Translations under genes and position numbers: made by a program | In this document: piece after piece, positions 1 to 5,033 of the stretch | How positions within the stretch are numbered: position 1 is the first letter of the stretch | Layout: every line of letters begins with the position of its first letter | Source of the DNA: Solobacterium sp. UBA1789 | GTDB lineage: Bacteria; Bacillota_I; Bacilli_A; Erysipelotrichales; Erysipelotrichaceae | Reading direction: 5' to 3' | Assembly (NCBI GenBank): GCA_002314515.1 | Contig: DCGB01000059.1 | Span: 1 to 5,819, forward strand | Length of the DNA stretch: 5,819 nt | The notes under the pieces: model-generated | The model's database searches: none | Seen by the model: only the letters and a program-made list of their open reading frames with translations | What the model was told of the DNA's origin: nothing

Positions 1-2
1 CA

Positions 3-662
3 AAGATACTTATTGCGGATGATGAGATAAAAATCAGGGAAATGATCGCAAAATATGTCAGTCATGAGGGTTATGAGGTTGTAATGGCAGCTGATGGCGA
101 GGAGGCTTTATCAGTTTTTTCTAAGGAAAATTTTGATGTAGTCATTCTGGATGTTATGATGCCAAAGATGGATGGCTATGAGACTTTGAAGCGTATGAAG
201 AAGATCAGGGAGGTTCATTGTATTTTTCTTACGGCACTTGGTCAGGAAGATGATAGGGTTTATGGTTTTGATGTCGGCGGCGAGGATTATGTCACTAAGC
301 CTTTTTCTTTAAGAGAGCTGATGATGCGTATTAAGGTTATTCTGAAAAGGGACAATATTGATAATGATAAGATTATTGTTAATGACCTGATTATTGATAA
401 GTCTGCTCATAATCTGATTATTAATAATGAAAAGAAGGATCTGGCAAATAAGGAATATGAATTACTGCTGTATCTGGCAGAAAATCGAGGTAGGGCAATG
501 AGCAGAGAGTCGATTATCACCAAGGTCTGGGGTTATGAATATGACAATGATGATCGTACACTGGATACACATATCAAATTATTGCGTAGAGACTTGGGAG
601 AATATGGTAAATATATAACTACTATCAGGGGAGTAGGTTATCGTTTTGAAAAAGACATCTAG
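3..662 (+). CDS. OmpR/PhoB-family response regulator (5' end outside window)
   Basis: DNA-binding response regulator of a two-component system, acting in the cytoplasm as a phosphorylation-controlled transcription factor. The frame is open from base 3 and begins KILIADDE, which normally sits 2-4 residues after the start, so the true start lies just left of the window. The ATG at base 42 is internal, because starting there would delete the acidic DD pocket. Counting from the first visible residue, the receiver domain covers about 1-115, with the acidic pair D6-D7, phospho-acceptor D50 (in VVILDVMMP), switch threonine T77 and K99 (in TKPF). A winged-helix output domain follows, from LANKEYELLLYL to the terminal IRGVGYRFEKDI. 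The 3' end overlaps the kinase gene by 17 bp, which supports cognate pairing and translational coupling. The target genes and signal cannot be read from the sequence. Confidence 0.95.
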   Translation, partial: KILIADDEIKIREMIAKYVSHEGYEVVMAADGEEALSVFSKENFDVVILDVMMPKMDGYETLKRMKKIREVHCIFLTALGQEDDRVYGFDVGGEDYVTKPFSLRELMMRIKVILKRDNIDNDKIIVNDLIIDKSAHNLIINNEKKDLANKEYELLLYLAENRGRAMSRESIITKVWGYEYDNDDRTLDTHIKLLRRDLGEYGKYITTIRGVGYRFEKDI

Positions 663-1617
663 CATTCGTCGTTATTTAGTTGGAATTCTATTGATTTTTG
701 TTTTTCTGATTTTGGGTCTGATTTATCTGTTTCAGACAGTTTTCATCGATGACTTTTATAAGGCTTCAAAGATTGCCAATATTGAGGAGACAGCCCATAG
801 TATTGTAAACAATATTGAAAATGATAATCTGGAATCAGTACTGGAATCCCATACCTTAAATAATGAGGTCTGTGTTCGCATTGTTTCCCGTAACATTAAT
901 ATTGCAGGATTTAATCAGGCTTCAGCCTGTGCTTTGCGTAGAATTGACAATGGGACAATTATGGATATTTCCCGTAAGACAGAAGAAGCTGGTGGTAAGC
1001 GACTTTTCAGCAATGTCAGGTTAATGATGTCGCCAGAGACGGTACTGGATCTGTATATCTATAGCGAAATGGTTGATTATGAAGATGAGAGAGTTATGGT
1101 CCTTGTTTCTTCGATTGTTACACCTTTGGCAGCGACTATTCAGACGATTAGAGACCAGTATATTGTAATTGCGGCTGTTGTTATTGCAGCAACTCTTTTG
1201 CTGGCAGTACTGTTATCACGTTTTCTGATTGCACCATTAAAACTGATGGAAGCAGAGGCTCATAATCTGCCAGGTGGCAATTATGAACACAATATAATTA
1301 AGACAGATATTAAGGAATTATCATCTTTAAATCAGACCTTAGAGGAAGCAAATGAAGAAATCAGGAAGGTTGATAAGACACGTAAAGAGCTGATTGCCAA
1401 CGTTTCTCATGATTTGCGAACGCCATTGACAATGATTGTTGGTTATGGGGAGATGATGAAGGATATTCCAGAGGAAATGAATGGCGAGAATATTGATGTC
1501 ATAATTGCTGAAGCTCGGCGTCTTTCTTCTCTGGTTGATGATTTGATTGATATTTCGCGGATGGAGAACGCAGGTATTGATTTCGATAAGAAGGAAGTTG
1601 ATCTGGAAGTTTTTTAA
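646..1617 (+). CDS. Sensor histidine kinase, N-terminal part (sensor, HAMP, HisKA), ended by a frameshift
   Basis: Membrane histidine kinase paired with the upstream regulator. The start is a TTG inside the regulator's 3' end, preceded by purine-rich AGGGGAGTAGG about 8 bp away; no better start fits ahead of the first membrane segment. Residues are: TM1 about 10-31; extracytoplasmic sensor about 32-170 with two cysteines (C76, C95) that could form a disulfide; TM2 about 172-195; HAMP-like linker about 196-245; HisKA H-box NVSHDLRTP with phospho-acceptor H255. The frame stops after residue 323 (TAA 1615-1617), before the ATP-binding domain. That domain follows at once in the -1 frame, and the joined protein would be 467 residues, a normal length for the family. 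Without the second half this product could not autophosphorylate. The stimulus is unknown. Confidence 0.9.
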   Translation: MKKTSSIRRYLVGILLIFVFLILGLIYLFQTVFIDDFYKASKIANIEETAHSIVNNIENDNLESVLESHTLNNEVCVRIVSRNINIAGFNQASACALRRIDNGTIMDISRKTEEAGGKRLFSNVRLMMSPETVLDLYIYSEMVDYEDERVMVLVSSIVTPLAATIQTIRDQYIVIAAVVIAATLLLAVLLSRFLIAPLKLMEAEAHNLPGGNYEHNIIKTDIKELSSLNQTLEEANEEIRKVDKTRKELIANVSHDLRTPLTMIVGYGEMMKDIPEEMNGENIDVIIAEARRLSSLVDDLIDISRMENAGIDFDKKEVDLEVF

Positions 1618-1648
1618 ATGATATTTATCACCAGTATGAGAAATACTG
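1591..1648 (+). other. -1 frameshift site in the histidine kinase, with recoding-like signals
   Basis: The first kinase frame reads GTT TTT TAA at 1609-1617 across a run of six T (1610-1615). Slipping back one base gives TTT TTA AAT GAT and continues as LNDIYHQYEKYC into the ATP-binding domain with nothing missing. Three elements resemble -1 recoding sites. AAGGAAG (1591-1597) lies 13 bp upstream of the slip site and looks like an internal Shine-Dalgarno. T TTT TAA (1611-1617) would let the P-site tRNA re-pair on TTT while a stop waits in the A site. A perfect 6-bp hairpin, CAGTAT/ATACTG with loop GAGAA (1632-1648), follows 14 nt after the stop. That spacing is longer than usual for a stimulator. 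A plain one-base deletion or a homopolymer error explains the reading frames equally well. Confidence 0.6.
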
Positions 1649-2048
1649 CCTGGCTCAGAATGTGGATTTTAGATTGAATATTGAAGAATCTGCCAGAGCA
1701 GTTTTTGATGAAAAGCGTATTGGTCAGGTAGTCTATAATTTTTTGAATAATGCCCTTAATCATAATGATAAAGATGACAAACAGATTACTTTGGGTTTGA
1801 GACAAATCAAGGGTGTCTTATGTATTTATGTTGCGGATAATGGCGAGGGGATTAAGGAAGAAGATTTAAATAAGATATGGGAACGATATTATAAGGTAGA
1901 TAGAGAACATAAGCGTTATCATATTGGTAGTGGTATTGGTCTTTCATTATGTAAGACGATTTTATCTGAGCATCATTTGGCTTATGGTGTTGAGTCTTCT
2001 TATGGTGAAGGATCATGTTTCTATTTTGCGATTAATGAGGAGGAATAA
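1614..2048 (+). CDS. Sensor histidine kinase, C-terminal part (HATPase domain), out of frame with the first part
   Basis: This is the ATP-binding catalytic domain of the same kinase. It has the N-box (VVYNFLNNALNHN), G1 (VADNGEGI), F-box (IWERYYKV) and G2 (GSGIGLSLCKTI) in order, so it is intact. Coding in this frame runs directly from the slip site at 1614. The first usable start codon is a GTG at 1662 with no recognisable ribosome binding site, and starting there would drop the linker after HisKA, so an independent gene is unlikely. The stop at 2046-2048 lies 2 bp before the proC start, and the last codons (NEEE) form the proC ribosome binding site. The lack of further stops or frameshifts suggests the lesion is recent, an error, or bypassed by recoding. 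Confidence 0.85.
   Translation, partial: LNDIYHQYEKYCLAQNVDFRLNIEESARAVFDEKRIGQVVYNFLNNALNHNDKDDKQITLGLRQIKGVLCIYVADNGEGIKEEDLNKIWERYYKVDREHKRYHIGSGIGLSLCKTILSEHHLAYGVESSYGEGSCFYFAINEEE
2038..2043 (+). promoter_or_regulatory. Ribosome binding site of proC
   Basis: A perfect AGGAGG ends 7 bp before the proC ATG and lies inside the last codons of the kinase. It fixes the proC start and suggests that kinase and proC translation are coupled. Confidence 0.85.
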
Positions 2049-2050
2049 AT

Positions 2051-2848
2051 ATGAATTATGGTTTTATAGGTTTGGGTAATATGGCAACTGCGATCATTAC
2101 AGGTATGTATAAGAGTGGCGCTTTTAAGGATGATGTTATTTATGGCCATAATCGTTCCAAGGAAAAGATGGAGCTGGCAGCTAAGAATTTTGGCGTTGTC
2201 TGTTTAGAAAACAATGGCGAGGTTGTTAAGAAATCTGACTATGTCTTTCTGGCAGTTAAGCCGCAGTTTCTAAATGATGTAAAAGATGAGATCATTAAAA
2301 ACTGGGATGATAAAAAAACGCTGGTAACTATTGTTACCGGCAAGGATTTTACTTTTTATCGTAATGTATTTGGTGATATTCCGGTTGTTAGAGTTATTCC
2401 AAATATCAATGCCAAGGTTCAGGCTTCTTTGACGGCTATCTGTGCCAATGAGAAGGGCCAGGAACATTTGCCTTTGATTAAGCAGATTTTTGAAACAACC
2501 GGTAGTGTTATGGATATTTCTGAAAACTATCTGGGTGCTTTTAATTCAATTGCCGGTGCTTCGCCAGCTTTTGCATATCTGTATATTGATGCTTTGGCTA
2601 GAGCGGGTCTAAAAAATGGTTTGCCTAAGAAGCTTGCCCTTGAGGTTGCTGCCAAGGCAGTTATGGGTTCCTGTAAATTGGTTCTGGTATCTGGTGAACA
2701 TCCTATGGCTCTGGTTGATCAGGTGACTTCGCCAGGTGGTACAACAATTGAGGGTATTCAGACTTTACAGCGCTTGGGCTTTGAATCGGCTGTTCATCAG
2801 GCTATTGATGCAGTCATTGCCAAGGATGAAAAGATTAGAAAAGGCTAA
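2051..2848 (+). CDS. proC: Pyrroline-5-carboxylate reductase
   Basis: Catalyses the last step of proline synthesis in the cytoplasm, reducing 1-pyrroline-5-carboxylate to L-proline with NAD(P)H. The 265-residue length is normal for the family. The N-terminal Rossmann fold has the dinucleotide-binding GLGNMA at residues 7-12 and AVKPQ at 68-72. RVIPNINA (114-121) takes the place of the more common MPNTPA. The C-terminal dimerisation and substrate domain contains AGASPAFAYLYIDAL (168-182) and the signature DQVTSPGGTTIEGI (223-236). It follows the two-component genes with a 2-bp gap and a perfect ribosome binding site, so it is probably co-transcribed with them. No proA or proB is nearby. Its end overlaps the convergent rlmA by 14 bp. 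Confidence 0.95.
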   Translation: MNYGFIGLGNMATAIITGMYKSGAFKDDVIYGHNRSKEKMELAAKNFGVVCLENNGEVVKKSDYVFLAVKPQFLNDVKDEIIKNWDDKKTLVTIVTGKDFTFYRNVFGDIPVVRVIPNINAKVQASLTAICANEKGQEHLPLIKQIFETTGSVMDISENYLGAFNSIAGASPAFAYLYIDALARAGLKNGLPKKLALEVAAKAVMGSCKLVLVSGEHPMALVDQVTSPGGTTIEGIQTLQRLGFESAVHQAIDAVIAKDEKIRKG

Positions 2849-3614
2849 GATAATCACTGATGATGAAGCTGAAGGTGATGTCGATATTATCGATGTCGTT
2901 CAGCTTTTCTTTATCTTTATTTGAAGTTTTATAGTAGTATGGTGTCATTTGGAAGAGTTCTTTGAGCTCTTCTTTTTTCAGATTGTATTGCCTTGTAATT
3001 CTAATATCATTGATTTTGTTTAAATGGGGTATTTCAATATCTTCTTCATTATTGTTGTAAGGAGTATCATAGAGGATATCTCGTAGTTCCTGAAGATGGT
3101 ATTTCCCTGGTTTGACTAAAAGAAAGTGTCCATCTGGTTTTAACAGGCGGACTATTTCTTCTTTGGCTACGGGGGCAAAACAGGTTATAACGATGTCAGC
3201 GCAATGGTCTTCTAATGGAGTATGAAAGATGGAAGAGAGGATATATTGGCTGCTTTTGTCGTTTTTTGAGGCGTATTTGAGCGCATTTTTGGCCAGGTCG
3301 ATACCGATCTTGTTTTTACATTTATATGATCTGGTATACCAGCCTTCTCCACAGGCTAGGTCTATGAGGTTATTGGCCTGGTATTTATTTATTATTTTAC
3401 TTAGTTCATCTCTTAAAAAAAGATAATAGTTTTTATTTAAAAAGTTAGTGCGGGCTTGGATGGATTCTTTGGAATCACCGCTGATGGATGAATTTTTCAG
3501 ATAGAGATTTATATAACCTTCTTTGGCAATATCAAAGTTATGTCTGTTGGGGCAGATATAGGCTTTTTCTTTGATTTGCAGGTTTTGATTGCAGATTGGA
3601 CAAAGTAGTTTCAT
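2835..3614 (-). CDS. rlmA: 23S rRNA (guanine-N1)-methyltransferase, RlmA family
   Basis: SAM-dependent enzyme that methylates N1 of a guanine in hairpin 35 of 23S rRNA (G745 or G748, depending on subfamily), near the peptide exit tunnel. The N-terminal zinc finger has C5, C8, C21 and H25 (CPIC...CPNRH), followed by the family signature FDIAKEGYINL. QARTNFLNKNYY comes next, then the SAM-binding motif LIDLACGEGWYT (83-94), TCFAPVAKEEIVRLLKPDG (144-162) and a C-terminal QMTPYYY. The chosen start gives MKLLCPIC, matching the usual N terminus and a length of 259. An in-frame ATG six codons upstream (3632) is possible but has only a weak AAGG 10 bp ahead. Transcribed divergently from the pqqD-like gene and overlapping proC tail to tail. 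Which of the two guanines is modified cannot be told from sequence alone. Confidence 0.92.
   Translation of the reverse strand: MKLLCPICNQNLQIKEKAYICPNRHNFDIAKEGYINLYLKNSSISGDSKESIQARTNFLNKNYYLFLRDELSKIINKYQANNLIDLACGEGWYTRSYKCKNKIGIDLAKNALKYASKNDKSSQYILSSIFHTPLEDHCADIVITCFAPVAKEEIVRLLKPDGHFLLVKPGKYHLQELRDILYDTPYNNNEEDIEIPHLNKINDIRITRQYNLKKEELKELFQMTPYYYKTSNKDKEKLNDIDNIDITFSFIISDYLSLF
2866..2922 (+). terminator. Probable intrinsic terminator of the proC operon, inside the rlmA 3' coding region
   Basis: Perfect 8-bp arms AAGCTGAA (2866-2873) and TTCAGCTT (2899-2906) enclose a second small hairpin, TCGAT-ATT-ATCGA (2882-2894). On the + strand the structure is followed by a T-rich run (TTCTTTATCTTTATTTG). 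It starts 17 bp after the proC stop. The same bases encode the C-terminal region of RlmA on the other strand. No T-rich tail follows it in the - direction, so it is probably one-way. The 25-nt interior between the main arms is larger than in a classic terminator. Confidence 0.6.
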
Positions 3615-3620
3615 GAAAAT

Positions 3621-3626
3621 ATTATA
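3621..3626 (-). promoter_or_regulatory. -10 element for rlmA, probably giving a leaderless mRNA
   Basis: Perfect TATAAT on the - strand with ATTTTC between it and the rlmA ATG at 3614, so transcription should begin at or next to the start codon. No good -35 lies 16-18 bp upstream and there is no TGn extension, so strength may depend on an activator. If translation starts at 3632 instead, this hexamer would be coding sequence. Confidence 0.5.
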
Positions 3627-3654
3627 GCCCATCTGTCTTTGACCTTGGATGGTT

Positions 3655-3660
3655 TATAAT
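3655..3660 (+). promoter_or_regulatory. -10 element for the pqqD-like/kinase operon, probably giving a leaderless mRNA
   Basis: Perfect TATAAT followed by GAAGTC and then the ATG at 3667, so the expected transcription start coincides with the A of the start codon. No Shine-Dalgarno precedes that ATG. A TTGACC lies only 10 bp upstream, too close to be its -35. A weaker alternative is TTGGAC (3596-3601), 18 bp, TATTAT (3620-3625), which would give a short leader. Confidence 0.5.
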
Positions 3661-3666
3661 GAAGTC

Positions 3667-3921
3667 ATGAGATTAAAGAATGATTTTATTATTAGAAACG
3701 TTGATGGCGAAACAGTGATGGTTCCTGTTGCCGGTGATTTCCATGGTGTCGTAATGGCCAACGAGACAACAGCTTTTATTCTGGATTGTTTAAAAGATGA
3801 TTGTGAGATTGAGGATATCATTGAGAAGATGATGGCTGCTTATGAGGTAAGTTATGAGGTGGTCAAAGAGGATATTGAGGCGGTTATTGCGAAGCTAGAG
3901 AGTATTGGGGCTTTGGAATAA
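3667..3921 (+). CDS. PqqD-family protein (RiPP recognition element-like)
   Basis: Small cytoplasmic winged-helix protein of 84 residues. It resembles PqqD and the stand-alone B1 proteins of lasso-peptide systems, which bind the leader of a ribosomally made peptide and present it to a modifying enzyme. Visible family features are RLKNDFIIRNVDGETVMVPV at the N terminus, an NETTAFILDCL helix, an acidic helix (EIEDIIEKMMAAYEV) and the closing EAVIAKLESIGALE. The start at 3667 gives the usual PqqD N terminus; an in-frame ATG at 3649 would add MVYNEV and also lacks a ribosome binding site. The stop overlaps the next gene's start (TAATG), so the two proteins are very probably made together and may interact. 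No precursor peptide is seen in the window, so the partner is unknown. Confidence 0.85.
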   Translation: MRLKNDFIIRNVDGETVMVPVAGDFHGVVMANETTAFILDCLKDDCEIEDIIEKMMAAYEVSYEVVKEDIEAVIAKLESIGALE

Positions 3922-4625
3922 TGCTGGTGTCTTTGGCGGGTAAGGTTTTTGATATCCGTACTGAAAATGAGGATATTAAGACTTTTTTTAGTGATTATGA
4001 GGTAAATACAAAGGCTGATTTTCTGATTGAATGTCATGAAGATCAGATTTTTGAGTGTATGAATAGTCTTGGTACTTCTTCTTTATATTATGGGGAGTTG
4101 ACGGCTATACATACCCAGATTGCCGAGCTTTTGCCAAAGGATGACAGTTTTTTATTTCATGCCAGTGCAATTGCTTATAAAGGCGAGGCTGTTTTGTTTG
4201 CAGCTTTATCTGGTACGGGTAAGTCAACACATGCAGCTTTATGGAAAAAGCTGTTTAAAGAAGAAGTTTTTTATGTTAATGATGATAAGCCTTTTATCAG
4301 GATCAGAGATGACGGTGCTTATGTTTATGGTGGCCCCTGGAATGGTAAGGGTCATTTGTCGACTAATACAGCTGTTAGAATCAGAGCTGTTGTTCTGTTG
4401 GAAAGAGGACAGAATAATCGGATTGTTGCGATTAATAAAAAGGAAGCATATCCAAGACTTCTAATGCAGACTTATAAGCCAAAGGATAAGATTATGTCTA
4501 TTAAGACTTTGGATTTGTTGGAGGCAATGATGTCTAAGGTTTCTTTATATAGGCTGACTTGCAATATGGAAGATGAGGCTGCTGAAGTGGCATGTGAGAG
4601 TATTTTTGGAAATGTCAAAAGATAG
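3921..4625 (+). CDS. Short HPr-kinase-like P-loop protein
   Basis: Predicted cytoplasmic ATP-dependent protein or peptide kinase of 234 residues, related to the C-terminal catalytic domain of HPr kinase/phosphorylase. It has FHASAIAYKGEAVLF (79-93), a Walker A AALSGTGKSTHAALW (94-108), the paired aspartates VNDDKPF (119-125), and YGGPWNGKGHLSTN (136-149), which aligns with the GTPWxGK segment of HPrK-like proteins paired with PqqD. It lacks the N-terminal domain of true HprK (about 310 residues), and I see no HprK phosphorylase signature. Homologues in lasso-peptide clusters (PadeK/ThcoK type) phosphorylate the peptide's C-terminal serine. The start overlaps the PqqD-like stop, which argues for one functional unit. 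The substrate is unknown and peptide tailoring is inference. The next base after its stop opens the rpsF promoter. Confidence 0.8.
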   Translation: MLVSLAGKVFDIRTENEDIKTFFSDYEVNTKADFLIECHEDQIFECMNSLGTSSLYYGELTAIHTQIAELLPKDDSFLFHASAIAYKGEAVLFAALSGTGKSTHAALWKKLFKEEVFYVNDDKPFIRIRDDGAYVYGGPWNGKGHLSTNTAVRIRAVVLLERGQNNRIVAINKKEAYPRLLMQTYKPKDKIMSIKTLDLLEAMMSKVSLYRLTCNMEDEAAEVACESIFGNVKR

Positions 4626-4654
4626 TTGCCTTATGGAAATTTCTTAGGTATAAT
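4626..4654 (+). promoter_or_regulatory. Primary-sigma promoter of rpsF-ssb-rpsR
   Basis: TTGCCT (4626-4631) and TATAAT (4649-4654) are separated by the optimal 17 bp. The expected start near 4661 gives a leader of about 68 nt. The -35 begins on the base directly after the kinase stop, and no terminator separates them, so read-through from the kinase operon into rpsF is possible. Confidence 0.85.
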
Positions 4655-4680
4655 TATTGAGCGAATAGAATAATTTATAT

Positions 4681-4722
4681 ACTATTCCTTGCCCAGAAGT
4701 GGGCCGTTAGTCCAGAAGGAGG
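4681..4722 (+). promoter_or_regulatory. S6:S18-binding leader motif of rpsF with the ribosome binding site
   Basis: The hairpin GCCCA-GAAG-TGGGC (4691-4704) is followed directly by CG, forming the CCG (4704-4706) that marks the known S6:S18-binding leader. That leader mimics the S6/S18 site on 16S rRNA and represses its own operon. A lower stem ACTA/TAGT (4681-4684 with 4708-4711) can close the motif. TCCTT (4686-4690) can instead pair with AAGGA (4716-4720) of the strong ribosome binding site AGAAGGAGGT (4714-4722... core 4717-4722). This would stack directly under the hairpin and hide the site. The gene order rpsF-ssb-rpsR fits feedback by S6 and S18. The fold was done by eye. Confidence 0.72.
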
Positions 4723-4728
4723 TAAAAC

Positions 4729-5031
4729 ATGAAACAATATGAGACTATGTATATCATTAAGTCAACTCTTGATGATGCTGATCGCTTGGCTTTAATCGAA
4801 GAAATGCATGGAATTATCACAAACCATGGCGGTTCTATTGATGATGTCAATGAATGGGGTCTACGCGAATTTGCTTATCCTATCGATCATATGACAAAGG
4901 GTTATTATGTCGTTGCAACTTATACAGTTGATGTCGATGGCTTAAATGAATTCAATCGTCTGATGGGTATCAATGCGAATATCGTTCGTACGATGACTAT
5001 CTGCAGTGACGAAAAAAAGAGCGGTAAATAA
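4729..5031 (+). CDS. rpsF: 30S ribosomal protein S6
   Basis: Small-subunit ribosomal protein S6, which binds 16S rRNA in the platform as a heterodimer with S18. The 100 residues match the family length (about 95-100) and pattern: MKQYETMYIIKSTLDD at the start, VNEWGLREFAYPI in the middle, GYYVVATYTV, and INANIVRTMTI near the end. The tail is short and lysine-rich. The start is fixed by a near-perfect ribosome binding site (AAGGAGGT) 6 bp upstream. It is the first gene of rpsF-ssb-rpsR, and the gap to ssb is 2 bp. Regulation is probably by the S6:S18 leader just upstream. Confidence 0.97.
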   Translation: MKQYETMYIIKSTLDDADRLALIEEMHGIITNHGGSIDDVNEWGLREFAYPIDHMTKGYYVVATYTVDVDGLNEFNRLMGINANIVRTMTICSDEKKSGK

Positions 5032-5033
5032 TA

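Larger units (their letters stand above)
3611..3670. repeat. Imperfect inverted repeat carrying two divergent promoter/start units
   Basis: Two 23-bp arms (3611-3633 read on -, 3648-3670 read on +) separated by 14 bp match at 17 of 23 positions by hand count. Each arm reads GATGG, two bases, TATAAT, five bases, CATGA. Each therefore places a consensus -10 exactly 6 bp before the ATG of rlmA or of the pqqD-like gene. The symmetry could mark a shared operator or simply two copies of the same promoter/start design. Confidence 0.7.

Noticed and set aside
42..662. Response regulator starting at ATG 42
   Set aside because: The frame continues upstream to base 3 with KILIADDE, the essential first strand and acidic pair of the receiver domain; the true start lies outside the window.
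1662..2048. Independent HATPase-only gene starting at GTG 1662
   Set aside because: No ribosome binding site precedes the GTG, and the same frame carries typical kinase linker sequence back to the T-run at 1611, so it is better read as the second half of one kinase gene.
2736..2924. 62-codon + strand frame over the proC 3' end and terminator
   Set aside because: It reads through the proC C-terminal motif in the wrong frame and across the terminator structure, with no start signal.
3639..3660. TTGACC/TATAAT as a full promoter for the pqqD-like gene
   Set aside because: The spacer is only 10 bp, too short for a primary sigma factor; only the -10 element is kept.
4120..4464. 114-codon + strand frame inside the kinase-like gene
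   Set aside because: Overlaps a well-supported P-loop protein in another frame, has no ribosome binding site and gives a Met/Leu/Phe-rich low-information sequence; a shadow frame.
4657..4685. Second rpsF promoter, TTGAGC - 17 bp - TACTAT
   Set aside because: Both hexamers match poorly, and the implied start would cut into the S6:S18 leader; the TTGCCT/TATAAT promoter just upstream is far better.
5011..5018. Poly-A tract in rpsF as a transcriptional slippage site
   Set aside because: Seven A residues are at the low end for slippage, and no downstream frame of any length would be reached.
5013..5019. In-frame A AAA AAG heptamer (dnaX-type slippery site) near the end of rpsF
   Set aside because: A -1 slip would only change the last residues (ending Glu-Arg, stop at 5025) and no downstream stem is visible, so a functional role is unlikely.
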